A DNA stretch of 64,000 bases from Diphasiastrum complanatum (taxonomy: Eukaryota > Streptophyta > Lycopodiopsida > Lycopodiales > Lycopodiaceae): positions 2,501 to 66,500 of the forward strand of contig CM055098.1 of the NCBI GenBank assembly GCA_029204225.1. Reading direction: 5' to 3'. Both the position numbers and the translations under genes were made by a program. Positions 1 through 14,469 of this stretch are shown piece after piece. The stretch's first letter is position 1. Each line of letters opens with the position of its first letter. Below the pieces are notes generated by a model that worked only from the letters and a program-made list of their open reading frames with translations, did no database searches and had not been told where the DNA came from.

Positions 1-772
<772 letters not shown>

Positions 773-902
773 CTTCCTCTCACTCGCTTTACATGTGATT
801 AAGATCTGTTATGATCCGTCTCTCTTTAGTTTACTACTCTGATTCGTTCATTGTATCGTTTATCTTCTTCTCTACTGCTACATATTTCTCTTAGTTGCCT
901 AA

Positions 903-937
903 ACCTTAAACCCTAAACCCTAAACCCTAAACCCTAA
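903..937 (+). repeat. Interstitial telomeric repeat, plant type
   Basis: One variant unit (CCTTAAA) is followed by four perfect CCCTAAA units. This is the complement of the common plant telomere repeat TTTAGGG. The minus-strand gypsy reverse transcriptase next to it stops being readable exactly where the repeat begins, so the repeat sits at a breakpoint. This fits telomeric repeat capture during break repair; the mechanism is inference. Confidence 0.85.
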
Positions 938-940
938 ATA

Positions 941-1386
941 CGTTCGAGTACGACCAGGTGCATGGATTCTTCCGAGTGCACCCCAAGGTCATCAAGATAG
1001 ATCTCAAGGTTGTCACCGATGAGATCATAAAATGGTGCTTACATGACATGTTGGAAGGTACATGGCACATTACACAATCCAAAGGGCATAACGAGCCAAC
1101 GGAAGATACCCCATTTCGTAGCAAAAGCCGTTTTGGGTTGGTCTTCTTCAGAGATAACAACTAAGTTGTATCCACTGAAGCCATCCAGGAAGGAGTAAAC
1201 TTCATTCCCAGCTAGGTTTTCCAATATGGATTCGCCATACGAGATTGGAAAATGGTCTCTTTCTGTGGAAGCGTTTAATTTGCGATAGTCGACACAGATA
1301 CAAAGCTTCTCGTTCTTCTTTGGGACCACAATGATAGGTGATACCCAATCTGTATGTTCCACCTCGTAGATGAAACCTACCTCCAA
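941..1386 (-). pseudogene. Gypsy-1 reverse transcriptase, N-terminal half
   Basis: The frame 1039-1386 contains the RT motifs SPIIVVPKK, CVDYRKLN and FATKWGIFRWLVMPFGLCN. After a frameshift near 1036 the reading continues with EIYLDDLGVHSEE, the catalytic YxDD box, and ends at the telomeric repeat. The thumb, RNase H and everything downstream are missing. Confidence 0.88.
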
Positions 1387-2021
1387 GAGCTTTTGGAGTT
1401 CTTCTTTGATGCGTGCTCTGTAGATCGGATTACATGGGGTTTAGCATCCGTCTTTAATGGGATTCTATGCACGACAATCGAGGGATCTACCCCCTTCATG
1501 TCCTTGTAGTTCCATGCGAAGTTATGACGATATTTTCTAAGGAGCTTCTCTAAGGCCAAACGTTGTTCGGTGTTGAGGTGTGCTCCAATATGGACAAACT
1601 TTTCCTCTGTCTCATCAGGCTCTTGAAGATTTAGCTTTATGGTCTGAGCGGGGCCATCATATGGCTCATTCCCCTTTGGCTCCCGTTGAGCTTGAGGCAG
1701 GTGGATAGTTACATCTTCAATGGTGAAGTCCTTGAAATGGTTGGGCACATCAATTTTATCAAGGGCGTAGGGCTTCTTAGTCCTGGCTTTAGGTGGATCC
1801 TTAGGGGTTCTAGCTGTGCGACTTGTAGACCTAGAGGATTGTGCTTCACCCGGGGTTTCTCGAGCTATCGTGAGATCGCGAGGAGGCTCCACCTCTATAA
1901 TCTTTTTCATTTTCTCACAGATAGCTTCCTTCCTAGTTGGTTTCACATGCACCCTGTGAACGGTCTTTTTGTGTGGCTTGGACGCTTGAGGGACTTCGGT
2001 TAAGATTGCGTCATCTATCAC
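1377..2021 (-). pseudogene. Gypsy-1 linker between protease and RT
   Basis: The 214-residue frame has a basic, Pro/Thr-rich first half. It is followed by a segment with FVHIGAHLNTEQR and LLRKYRHNFAWNYKDM, typical of the region just before the RT fingers in plant gypsy polyproteins. It overlaps the RT frame by a few bases, and a frame change joins them. Confidence 0.75.
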
Positions 2022-2184
2022 ATAGATTCAGTATCATGTATCTCCCATTCATATATCGATCATTTGACACGATATAGTTTACTTTGGTCCAGTTTGGCTG
2101 CAGCAATGCTAGCCTTAGGCTCTATCTCTCGGACCTTCTCAGGGAGTAGTCGTGGGGGAATGGCATCCATGAAGCGCAAAATAG

Positions 2185-3363
2185 CTACATCTGTAATATC
2201 AGCCATGTCAGAGTCAATATCAAACTCTTGAGAGTGTAAAACACTCTCATCATCGATATACAAGGTTGTTGATGCATCATAAGGTAGCCAGGCGACATGA
2301 AGCAAGTCCTCGTTGTGGGCTGAATGTTAACATAACTGACGTTGAAAATAGGAGTATCCAGATCAGTTGGTTTAATAGTAGATTCATCGCTACCAATGTG
2401 ATGTGTATTGAGTTTGCAATGTTCCACATTGACACAATCGATTGTTGCCAAGTTTTGGCTACAGTTGATGATATCCGTAGCCTTGGTATAGTGGCCCTTC
2501 TCTTCAATGTCACAGTAATTTTCAAGAATGGACTCTATGGTAGAGGATCCATATTCGGTGATTCGTGCGGGTTTGATCTTACCAGTAGAGTCAATTGTGA
2601 CTGATGTTTCTCGATTGCCAAATGTAACGCGCTCTCTATTCCAATCGTGCACTACGCATGTGTTAGAGAGCCATGGCCTTCCTAGGAGCAACTCATAGGA
2701 ATAGGCGTTGCTAGGGATATCGAGCATTACCAAATCTAGCGTGAAGCTCAAACCTCCTAGTTTCAGCCTTATGTTTGGTATTAGGCCTAATGGTTTTACC
2801 ACACTTTGATCTGCCATTCGAAGTTGACAGTTCGGTCGTTTCATGGAAGCTTGAAGACCCCACTCCTTCATCAAGGATGTTGATATTATGTTTACGCCCG
2901 ATCCGCCATCTAATACTACCAAGACAACACGAGAATGTCCGTAAGTTGTAGGAATGCGTATATTTCCCTTGTCGCTTGCAGGATTAGTCAGATGCAGGGG
3001 CACCTCTAGGAGGTCTGGTGATGGAATGTTATCTTCAATTGAGCATAACTCTTTCCGCCATTTTCCGGTGTACTTCCAGAGTACTCCAAATGGAAGGGTA
3101 ATGTTTGCTTGAAGCAAATCTCCCCATATCTGGGCTCCTTCTACGGTTGGGTTAACTGGGGTTTGATCTCTAGGTGTGACTATAGCCTCCTCCTTATTAT
3201 CAGCTTCATGGATGAGCTTTTGATATTTATCTCTCAACTGGATCTCATCGTTGGGGTTAGGATAGATGATTGGTGTGGTTTTGTCACTGGATGGAGCAGG
3301 CAAGAGCTTATTGGTTAGTTTTGTTGTAGCTTCGCTACTCTGCCGGTGTTGGGCTCGAGTCAT
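2185..3363 (-). pseudogene. Gypsy-1 aspartic protease (retropepsin-like)
   Basis: The 392-residue frame carries VVLVVLDGGSGVNIIS, the DxGS-type catalytic loop found in the proteases of many plant gypsy polyproteins. Further on, GRPWLSNTCVVHDW matches the second conserved protease block. Its product would process the Gag-Pol polyprotein. The frame is long but isolated from gag and RT by frame changes. Confidence 0.85.
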
Positions 3364-3420
3364 GACTCTGATTGGGATTGTCTCTACTTGGATAGAGTTA
3401 ACAGGAGCTGCATGACTGGG

Positions 3421-3900
3421 TCACTTTGGACAGTCTTTGATATGGTGCTCCATGCCACAATTTTCACAAAGAGGTGGATATTGTAATTTATCAGGGCAAC
3501 AAATACTAGGATGTCGTCCCGCACACACAAAACAGCCATGTAAAACTAGCATCGGTTGTGCAGCATATGCTATAGGTTGTGTATGATATTGAGGTTGATT
3601 GGGGTCGTATCCAGGCTGTGCCATTTCATAAGAGTAACTCGTCTCTGCTTGATAAACATTGGCATTGGGATCCTCGACATAATAGGTAGCAGGATCGACA
3701 TAGGCAGTATCAACCATGTGAGATTGTACACATGGCGCAGGTTGATTAACTACAAATGGTTGTCTGGGTTGATAATGAACTGGGCCTGTTGGCCTGGGTT
3801 GGTATTGTCCTGGCCTCGGCGCGGATGGATTTGGATTGTAATTCGGTGCATACTGCTGAGGTCCAGATGGCCTATAAGGGCGATACATAGGTCGTGTCAC
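3421..3900 (-). pseudogene. Gypsy-1 Gag C-terminal part with Cys-rich knuckles
   Basis: The frame begins with a Pro/Tyr/Gln-rich low-complexity stretch. It ends with two Cys/His clusters: CFVCAGRHPSICCP, and CENCGMEHHIKDC, which has CX2CX4HX4C spacing. These would bind nucleic acid in the capsid. It lies between the gag core and the protease, as expected for the family. Confidence 0.8.
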
Positions 3901-4055
3901 GCGTGGGAAATATGTTCTTACATGTCAGACACTCATTGGCGGTGTGGTTTTGAAAACAAATAGGACACCAGACATTCTCACAGACTGGAAAAGTTTTTTC
4001 AGTGACATCCTTCAATACCTTTTGGAATTCTGAGGTGCTTAACTAGCCCCTTTCC

Positions 4056-4583
4056 TCACTTGTCGCGAAAGTCATGGTTGTCGTCAAACCCTTCATCTTC
4101 TTCACAGATGGCGTCATCCATCGCATCTTTCAATCGCTCGTATGAGTCTGCGAGTTTTAATTCTCTCCTAATGGCCTTGGGTAGCCCAACTAAAAAAAAT
4201 TTGATGGCCATTTTCTCAGTTACGTGATCATCGACACACTCTACTTTAAGACGCTTGAAACGCTTGATGATGTAGGTGCGCACGGATTCTTTACTTCGCA
4301 TCTTGATATGTGTCAATTGGATGAAGGGACTCCGCGTCAGTTTGGAGGATTTGAATCGTTTGATCAATGCTGCAGTGATGGTCTCCCATGACGTGTTGTC
4401 TGGGTCGTCAAGGTTTAAAAACCACTCTTTTGCGTCGCCTTGTAAAATCATGGGAAATAAATGTATCTTTTTGGTGTCAGACTCGTCCCCATAGAATTTA
4501 CAAGCATTGTTAAAATCTTGTAAAAATTGTGTCGGATCCGATTCGCCATCGTCTTTTTTGAGCATGCGTCCAGATGGCTTCAT
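4056..4583 (-). pseudogene. Gypsy-1 Gag core (retrotrans_gag domain)
   Basis: The 175-residue frame has the classic gag core with LQGDAKEWFLNL, followed by WETITAALIKRFK and an RxL...F..GL helix region. The N-terminus is cut where the Penelope-like fragment starts. The same gag family reappears on the plus strand at 6790-6907 and 12190-12300, so more than one copy exists nearby. Confidence 0.88.
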
Positions 4584-4584
4584 T

Positions 4585-5097
4585 ATCAGCTACTTCCTAT
4601 TCTTTTGTCGGAGGCTAATCACCTTGTGGATTCTCGTGCTCTTCTGAGAGACTTATCTTCTAGGCAGTTTAGTCAGGACATTCTACTGTTTTCATTTGAC
4701 ATCGAATCTCTGTATCCTAGTATTCCTACTCAGGAGGGTCTTCGACGTCTTCAGTCTATGATTGCTGGCAGGCTTTCCTCTGTTCCTTTGGAAAGACTTG
4801 TTCTCAATCTTGCCTCTTTAGTCCTTGAGCATAACTACATTCAGTTTGATGCAAATTTTTGGCTTCAGGTCAGAGGTACAGCTATGGGTACCAGCTTTGC
4901 AGTTGTCTACGCTTGTCTCTTCCTTTGCAGTTTGGAGCATGATTTGGCAGTTTCTTCGACCCCTTCCTCCTGGCCTATCTACTTCAGGCGCTTCATCGAC
5001 GATGGTTTTGGTATCTGGCAGGGTTCTCGCACTTCTCTTGAGCATTGGCTCTCTCGGTATGATTCCTTGGTGTGGAATAAGGCCACCATGTGGATAT
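4585..5097 (+). pseudogene. Penelope-like element reverse transcriptase fragment
   Basis: The plus-strand frame has FSFDIESLYPSIPT, then VRGTAMGTSFAVVYACLF, then YFRRFIDDGFGIW. This order is characteristic of Penelope-like RTs rather than LTR or LINE RTs: a D-x-x-SLYPSIP fingers motif, a G-x-AMG block and an RFIDD catalytic box. Both ends are truncated, and no GIY-YIG endonuclease is visible. It lies between a gypsy gag and a chromovirus LTR. The subgroup cannot be assigned by eye. Confidence 0.78.
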
Positions 5098-5198
5098 GAC
5101 AGGATAATTAACAGATAGTTATCGAGAAGAGAATTCTTGAGGATATCCAGGAATTAGAGATCAAAATCAGTAATCAGTGATTAGTGATTGTGAGAGTG

Positions 5199-5723
5199 TG
5201 TAGATATAAAGGAAAGCTCCTCAAGATCTTGCTTACAAGACAAACACAATGGAAAACACACTATGGAGAAGCCACCCAACCAAGTAGAAGCAACCAATCA
5301 ACTCTAGTAATTCCCAAGCCAAGGATTAGAAAACATGAAAGTAGAGTGAGAGCCTGGCAATGAATCAACCATAAGATGGAGTAGTAGGGCGAATTTGGCC
5401 TCCTTATATAAGGCTTAGAACCCCATGTGCATTTAGTAATGCAAGGTCTTAACTCCCCTATACATAGATTCTTCTATAATAGAGTCTCTATGCATGGATC
5501 CTCTATTCATAGAACTGCTATTGATACTCTACACATGCACATACAGTCGCAAACCTTGTACTAACTCCATTTAGTGTGTCCTGGGCCTCACAAGGATATT
5601 ACTTACTTTTGGGTCATGTCCAGTATGATGTGGCATTACTAACAGCTTGCTTCATTGGAGTACTATATGTATCCAAGACTAGGAATATATTGAATCCTAT
5701 ATGTAGTGGTCATGGACATAACA
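5199..5723 (-). repeat. LTR of Gypsy-2 copy A
   Basis: Read on the minus strand it starts TGTTATGTCC directly after the polypurine tract. It ends near CTACA after a block about AGCTCCTCAAGATC that is shared with the LTR at 30374-30846. The downstream end is approximate. Confidence 0.7.
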
Positions 5724-5757
5724 TTCCCCCCCCCCCCCCCTTAAACTGGTCCTATCC

Positions 5758-5940
5758 TCAAAAGCTAAACTTAGAAAACTTCTTCTTTATGCTATCAAAT
5801 CTCTCCCACGAATCATCATCCTCAGTACAAACTTTCCACCGAATTAAGCACTCAAAAATAGAACAATTTCTCAATTGTTTATCTCTGGTTCTGAGCACTT
5901 TCTTAGGTTCTAAAGGTAAACTAAGCAACGAATATTCCAA
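5758..5940 (-). pseudogene. Chromodomain of Gypsy-2 copy A
   Basis: The frame reads PLEPKKVLRTRDKQLRNCSI and then FECLIRWK...DSWER, a chromodomain-like fold at the C-terminus of an integrase. In chromoviruses this domain directs insertion to particular chromatin. The equivalent segment in copy B lies at 30160-30340. Confidence 0.75.
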
Positions 5941-5957
5941 ATGGGATAAATCCTCAT

Positions 5958-6296
5958 TCAGTCCAACTCTATCACCTTCATGTAACTTAGTTTCAAATGA
6001 CTTACATGAAATATTGGGCGTGCAGACGATTTTCCTTGAAGATCGAGTTCATACACCAAAGAACCAATTCTTCGTACAATCCTCAAAGGTCCACAAAAAT
6101 GGGTAGATAGTTTATAATGCTTCCTTGTATGTAATGTCTTAGAATTTTTTGGAATTCTTTCTACAACTAGGATTTGACCATTCTCGTATAGTTGTGTGAG
6201 TAGCCCTTCAATATTTGCACAGCCCATAGGCATCCTCAAAGACAATAAAAAATTCCAACCATAGTCAGAAAGGTGAGGAAATCCATCAGATTTCAT
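5958..6296 (-). pseudogene. Gypsy-2 copy A integrase C-terminal region
   Basis: The frame has KLSTHFCGPLRIVRRIGSLV followed by YELDL and ARPIFHVSHLKLS. This is the integrase C-terminal block seen just before the chromodomain in gypsy elements. No catalytic core is left. Confidence 0.8.
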
Positions 6297-6789
6297 TCAA
6301 AACATATAAAAAAAACCCTACCTTTCCCATTAATAACAGTTGCTAAGTACTCGCACTGCCTATTTTTGGAACATTGACCTTTGTGCGAGTCATATTCCTA
6401 GTGTGCGAGCTTTTTCAAAGCTGGCAGACCCACTTAAATCCTAAGATCAGCTCTCAAACAAACATGAGATCAGTCACCGCCCTTGCTATTTTTACCAAGT
6501 TTCTAGGCTTGTAAATAGTTATCCATCACCATCAATAATCATGATAATCCCTTCTTGCGCCATCTAGCTGGTAAAGCCTCGGGTATTTCTAGCAGGGAGA
6601 TCCTTAGATCTAACCTAGCAAGGAGCCCTAGACCCATAGGGACAACCTTAGATCTAACCTAGCAGGGAGCCATAGACCCTCGAGAAGTAGTTACCATCTC
6701 TTTTTCATCCATAGTTCCACCCACCTACGGATCTCGAATCCTACTTAAAGCATCATAAGTCGATCAGTTAATCAAAGTCCTCCCAAGGT
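6297..6789. other. Non-coding stretch with a duplicated ~50-bp block
   Basis: No gene is seen. Two diverged copies of a block with TTAGATCTAACCTAGCA lie near 6600 and 6650. Since a gag frame follows, this may be the untranslated leader of that gypsy copy. Confidence 0.4.
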
Positions 6790-6907
6790 GGAGAGGAGAA
6801 TTCCACAAATTGATGCACCAAAGTACGACGAGAAATCAGACGGATTCCTCCAAGATTTCGACAACGCTTGTAAGTTTTATGGCGACAGCTCTAAAACCAA
6901 GTAGGTG
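6790..6907 (+). pseudogene. Gypsy gag fragment, 5' part, split by a LARD-like insertion
   Basis: The translation includes LQDFDNACKFYGDSSKTK, nearly the same as the Gag of Gypsy-1 on the other strand. The reading resumes 5.3 kb away at about 12190 with LILQGDAKEWFLNLQ. The element between them therefore inserted into this gag. Confidence 0.75.
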
Positions 6908-6925
6908 AGGCTGTAGTTGAAGACT

Positions 6926-7362
6926 TGTTAGGATCTAGTGCAGTATGCAGATCACATACTCAATTACCATAGACACTCCTCACAAGCTCTCAAAGATGGC
7001 ACAACAAAAGCTATTAGATTACAAAGAAACACTGTACATATAGAGTATTCACAAACTGCATGAAAAGACAGGTGTCCTAAAATTGGCACACCACCTGTCA
7101 AACTAAGATCAGGCCCAATATGGCCAAATTCGACCGACAAACTTGGGACATGCCCCCAAGTACAGCAAGTACTGTAAATAACTATATACAGGCTAATTCT
7201 TTCTATGTGTGGCTACTCGGCTAACCCAAGTAGCTGGCTACGGGATCAGTGCCCGATCAATATATCCTAACGGTTCACGTCCCGATCACAACCATATACA
7301 ATAAACCAAATAAACTATACAGTAATTACATCATCACATTTAGAGCTTATACTAATGAATCC
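6926..7362 (-). repeat. 3' LTR of the LARD-like element
   Basis: It is about 94% identical by eye to the repeat at 11747-12183 and of equal length. Read on the minus strand it ends ...CCTAACA. The outer start lacks a clear TG, so that end is uncertain by a few bases. Confidence 0.8.
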
Positions 7363-10300
7363 TCTCCCTTAAGCTCAAATGTGATAAGTGTGAAAGACAA
7401 TAATTTGTAGCAATGTATGGAGTGTCCAAAAGATGTTATGCATGTCCTGCTACTCTGTACTTGATTCACACTCAAGCACACCAACAAACCACCAGGTTTG
7501 ACTCACAAAGTATCATGTAAACACAATGCTCAACAGAGTGTCTACCATACTCTCAACCAACTGACTCGTCCCCAATCCGACTTGAACACAAGTGGACCAC
7601 ATGAGCGACATGGGTCAAACTGAGGAAATCTCACTGCCACTATGAGACTTACATCCTCCATCTAGCTAGGCTGACATCCTATCAGGCACTTACAAGCAGA
7701 AACCTATAAAGCTGACATAAATGAGCGACTGAGGCTCAACCATCTCGAACCAATGAGCGCTCCAGGCCTCATCCTTGATGTATCTCCCAAACAAAGCTAT
7801 GCTCCAAGCCGGTTTGCCCTGACATCCTGTCCAAAAAGCCCTAAAAGTTGATCCCCATCCATTCCCCATGCTCCAAGCACAAGAGTCTACCAAGGACTCA
7901 ACGAATGAATGTACACAAACCTCACCATATGCTATACCTGAGTAGCTCACCCATCTCCCAGAGATACTGATGATGATTTGCCTCTCCTACATCCCATGTA
8001 GGCTCAACTTCCCATGCTTGACATTGCCAACTCTGATTTGACCAGTCTATAGGCCTCCCACCAAGGAGCCTATCTCTCGACAACCTCCATCATAGCGTCC
8101 AAGCCAAAGCAAATGCAAACTAGATCCACTATCGTGATAAACAACTCACCTACGATCCATAGCATATCAGGTAGGATAGGTCCAGAACTCTGTACCCTGT
8201 ACCTCACTAAGTATCCATTACCCGTTGATAGCTCCCCAAGAATCTATCCACCTATAGTGCAACGAGACTCCAACTGGATCTAACCAAAAGATGCATCATG
8301 CTTACCAAATAGATGATGGATAGAAATAACATGTGACGCCAACCTGGAGACTACCGTGCATATAACCATGCAGCTCACCTGATCACTCGCCAAAGTATCA
8401 GCTGTCACTCCCTGAGCAACCATCTCCATCCTTGTTGGCTCACAACCATGGGCATGCTGGATCTACATCAACCCGTAATGCACTCCATGATCTCAGGATA
8501 TGTACCACCCCAGGTACACTCCATGCCACCTACCTCCAAGTAGGCTTGACCCGTCCCTAGGTCACCACACATGATGCACCAGCTGAAGAACATCGTCCAT
8601 ACATCAAATGACATGTCATATCTGAGCAAATGAATCATCTCCCTGAGTGCCACCCCAATGGACTCGTCATCCACATACTATGCTCATCTGATGTCTCCGA
8701 TCTTGGCCACCATCCTGCTAGACAAGCCGAACTCCAAAACATCACCTGCTCCACCTGTCTCCTAGCATATGCTTGCTCTCCCTTGGCTATGTGCCACCCG
8801 ACACCATGCCAATGCAAGCCTATCCCTGAGTCGCTGCTCACGCGATCCTGAGACCATTGTCTCCCTAATCATACTGAGGTATATGGCTCTAAGTGAATCC
8901 CTCTAGGCTTATCCCTGATCTCACCACCTGAGAATCTGCACCAATTCCAACACTTGTGCCAAGCCTAGACTCCTGCAAATACAACCAAATGCATGAAAGC
9001 TGTAGGTAGCTTATCCACGCCCATGATGGTAGATGTCTCCCCATTGATGCCAATGTCCAAAATTGGCTCCTTGCTGTAATGCCATCCTGTACTCCCAAAT
9101 GAGCACACCATGAAGTCCTCGCCATCAGTGTCCCCTACAGTAGATCACTAGCAAAACACCATCATGGTGCTTGCCCTCCGATCACACCTCGTGCGATCTC
9201 CATAAGCTCTCCAACCTAGAGCTGGCTCACAAAGCTTCACGCTTTGTCCATTTGCATTTGCAGCTCTCTGATTCCATCATGAATCACCTTGTAAGTCATG
9301 TCCATGCCAATGACTCAAGTCCAATCTGAAATAGCTGCCCCCTAATGATCATCCCATGTCATCTTGCAATGCTATCCCTACCAGGTATCCCAATGCCATC
9401 CCTAATCACAAACATCTGAGCATCTACCCTGTAGTGCCCACATGTATTCTCCCAAGCTAGCTCCAAGCTGCTTCTGTGAATGGTTCCAAACCACTTCCTG
9501 AGAATACACTAAGATGTGAACTACAAAGCCACCATCAAGTTTTTCACATGACTGTGCATGCCAATATCCCTCCAAGTGAACCTATGAGAACTTCCATGGC
9601 CCAAAACAAACGATCTGCACCCTGTCATCATTGGAATCTACATCCCTGATGTGATATTGATATGGCAAATTGACTTGACTTATCCAAACTGGCAGTTGAA
9701 GTGTATCTCTCGATGACAAACCGATACACTGCTCCACAACTAAAAATGACTTGATCAAAATTGACTTACCGACTGCAAAATCAAAAAATCATCAGACTCA
9801 CTACTTGCCAAGAGCATCCAAAGTGTGATTATTGACTCGTTCTTCATCCTCTGTGTGTCCCACACACAGCTCGTCCAATGCAAGTCCACTATCTTGCCCA
9901 ATGGCTTCCAACTGGCACCACCTCGCACTTCCATCACCTGTGACTGCCAAAATGTATGTACCTCTAAGCTAGCCCATATTTCTCTTTGAACAAAAAACTT
10001 TCAAGCTACAGATGCATGTGTCAATGCAGCTATCACCTAACTTGACATTACCACTGTCGATCATGCCTGTGAGAGCGTTCCCCCAAAACTCCACTGACGT
10101 TGGTCGGTTCGAACCCCAAGAGTTAAACTTGATCACACGAATCTTTCACTTGTGATTGCTTGCCCTATCAAAATTGTTGTCAATGATGAGTAGTCACGTC
10201 GCCGAATTGCATTTTCGTCGCCAAAACTAGCTTTCTCCACACAATTCCGCTACCATTCGTCCTCGTATTGCATTTACCACTTCCAAACACCCTGTTACCC

Positions 10301-11746
10301 TATCAGAAGTAAGCAATAGTGATTTAGAAGTGATTATGCCTCATTGTATCGCCCTGTAGCAGGTTTCACCAGCCAAAAATTGCCCCAAAATTGGCCCTAC
10401 GGTACCAAATAGCGAATGTAGCCCATCACCAAGTCACCCGCACTCTGCTCCATAGAATGGTAATGAGAACTCTCCAAAACGCCTTTCTCCCTACTTTGTA
10501 ATGTTGCTCTATCCATTGGCTCTGAGTAGCTAGTTTCAGGGGTCATTTTGGCCCAAGTATGCCAAAAAAAGTGCCTTCTAACCATAGTTAGCCCATAAAC
10601 CATTCTTGTTTGCAAAGTAACTTCAACTTGAAGTTTTTTAATGAAGAACCAGTGACTTTAAAAGTCGGGTCCCTTCAATGCATTTCACATTGAAAATCTT
10701 TTATGAAAAGAAGGGTGCCTTTGCCCTTCAGGCCCCTTCACCTTCCGTCCAACGGCCACCTTCCATCTTGTGGTCCAGATCATTTCCCAAACAATTCACC
10801 TTGGCCGTCGATTTTCATAGGACCCCATCCTACGGTTTTGCTTGCACCTGTGTGATGAACAACGCTCCTACAGCCGCTGGACCCTCCGAAGCGCTACGCG
10901 CCTGGCCCGTCTCACCGCGCGCGAGTTCCCTCCTCCTCTTCTCACCTCTTTCTTCATAGCTCCCAACTATGGCTAATACCAGGGTCTTTTGGCACCCCCA
11001 TAGATCTGATCCAGCTCCTCAGATACATCACGGTTGTCCATGACTGTCTATAGCTTGTAGCGCCCATCAATTGTGCCCTTCCTTGGCTTCTCACATCATG
11101 ACAAACAATTTTGTACAAAGAGAAATCCAAGAATTTTCACTTGTAAACCCTAGCCAGAGAAGAATGGAGAATACTTGGGCTTTGTTTAGTCTTTTACTAA
11201 GCTTTCTCTTGCAGTTGCCTAGCCCACTGAGGTCTCCCTACCCCTAGCTTAATAACACAATTTACAACTCGTCGATTGGTGTGGTATTGACTCCGAACAG
11301 GCTGATTTTTTGAGAAAACCACCAACACCCCACGAAACCAAAAATTTTTGAAATTTCACCGATTTCCACCCAAATTGCTCTTGTAAATTGCCATGGCTCT
11401 CCATCACTACTCTTTGCATCCGTGCAAGCCTCGTTCTGCCAAAAGGCTGTCCACACAATGAATTATGAAGCCACCATCGATGATTTTCCCGAAACCACCG
11501 AAACTGCAAGTTTCTCCGTGAATTCTCTCCGGAATCCACCTACGACGATCATTATGATCTTCCTCGAAGCTCCGATCGAAGGAACTTTGCTGTCTCCTGC
11601 TATCCGGACTACCGATACCCTGTATGGAGTCCTCTCTCCTGAGATGCTCTGAGTGTTATTTCTCCTGGTGAAAGACGCTATCCCATAGCTCCACCGGATC
11701 ATGCATACCTGCAACACCCTGACACTTTGATACCAAGTTGAAATCC
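7363..11746 (-). other. Interior of the LARD-like element, no recognised coding sequence
   Basis: Only short open frames occur, none over 100 codons and none with a motif I recognise. Base composition is even, with many CATCC/CCTAC-type stretches. A more GC-rich patch at about 10730-10950 could be captured foreign sequence, but I cannot name a source. Confidence 0.6.
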
Positions 11747-12183
11747 TGTTATGATCTAGTGCAATATGCAGATCACATAATCAATCACCATAGACACTCC
11801 TCACAAGCTCTCAAAGATGGCACATCAAAAGCTATTAGATTACAAAGAAACACTGTACATATAGAGTATTCACAAACTGCATGAAAAGGCAGCTCTCCTA
11901 AAATTGGCCTACCACCTGTCAAACTAAGGTCGGGCCCAATATGGCCAAATTTGACCAACAAACTTGGGACATGCCCCAAAGTATAGCAAGTACTGTAAAT
12001 AACTCTATACAAGCTAATTCTTCCTATGTGTGGCTACTCGGCTAACCCAAGTAGCCGGCTACGGGATCAGTGCCCGATCAATATATCCTAACGAGTCACG
12101 TCCCGATCACAACCATATACAGTAAGCCAAATAAACCGCACAGTAATTACATCATCACATTTAGAGCTTATACTAATGAATCC
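11747..12183 (-). repeat. 5' LTR of the LARD-like element
   Basis: A direct repeat of 437 bp, paired with 6926-7362. The adjacent TTTGATACCAAG (about 11727-11738), the complement of an initiator-tRNA-like primer site, marks this as the 5' LTR. Confidence 0.8.
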
Positions 12184-12189
12184 GATCAA

Positions 12190-12310
12190 AACTGATTTCT
12201 AACTGCTGTTTCCTCTTATTCTTCAAGGCGACGCCAAGGAATGGTTTTTGAACCTTCAAAGAGCCAACTCCCATATGATCCACATCAAATGTTTTGGAGA
12301 CGCTCATACT
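12190..12310 (+). pseudogene. Gypsy gag fragment, 3' part
   Basis: The translation LILQGDAKEWFLNLQ matches the gag core of Gypsy-1 and continues the fragment that ends at 6907. A stop just upstream and loss of homology after about 12300 show decay. Confidence 0.7.

Positions 12311-14469
<2,159 letters not shown>

Larger units (their letters stand above)
938..4583 (-). mobile_element. Ty3/gypsy fragment (gag-PR-partial RT), Gypsy-1
   Basis: On the minus strand the order is gag (4056-4583), a zinc-knuckle segment (3421-3900), a retropepsin-like segment (2185-3363), a linker (1377-2021) and the RT start (about 941-1386). RNase H, integrase and both LTRs are absent. One end is cut at the telomeric tract at 937, in the RT YLDD region. 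The other end abuts a Penelope-like RT at about 4584. Frame breaks separate the segments, so the copy is a dead, twice-truncated fragment. Confidence 0.9.
5199..6296 (-). mobile_element. Chromovirus 3' end with LTR, Gypsy-2 family copy A
   Basis: On the minus strand: the integrase C-terminal region (about 5958-6240), a chromodomain (5758-5940), a polypurine tract seen as C15 on the plus strand (5726-5740), then an LTR. The LTR and the chromodomain match those of the plus-strand copy at 27589-30846. Everything upstream of the integrase tail is missing. Confidence 0.85.
6926..12183 (-). mobile_element. LARD-like non-autonomous LTR element
   Basis: Two direct repeats of 437 bp (6926-7362 and 11747-12183) bound a 4.38-kb interior. 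I find no gag, protease, RT, RNase H or integrase motif in any frame. A primer-binding-like TTTGATACCAAG on the plus strand lies just inside the right repeat, so the element reads on the minus strand. A purine-rich tract lies inside the left repeat. Flanking gag codons show it is an insertion. I could not identify a target duplication. Confidence 0.8.

Noticed and set aside
7690..11717. Many short open frames in the LARD-like interior
   Set aside because: None has a retroelement or host motif I can name, and none exceeds 100 codons; treated as non-coding.
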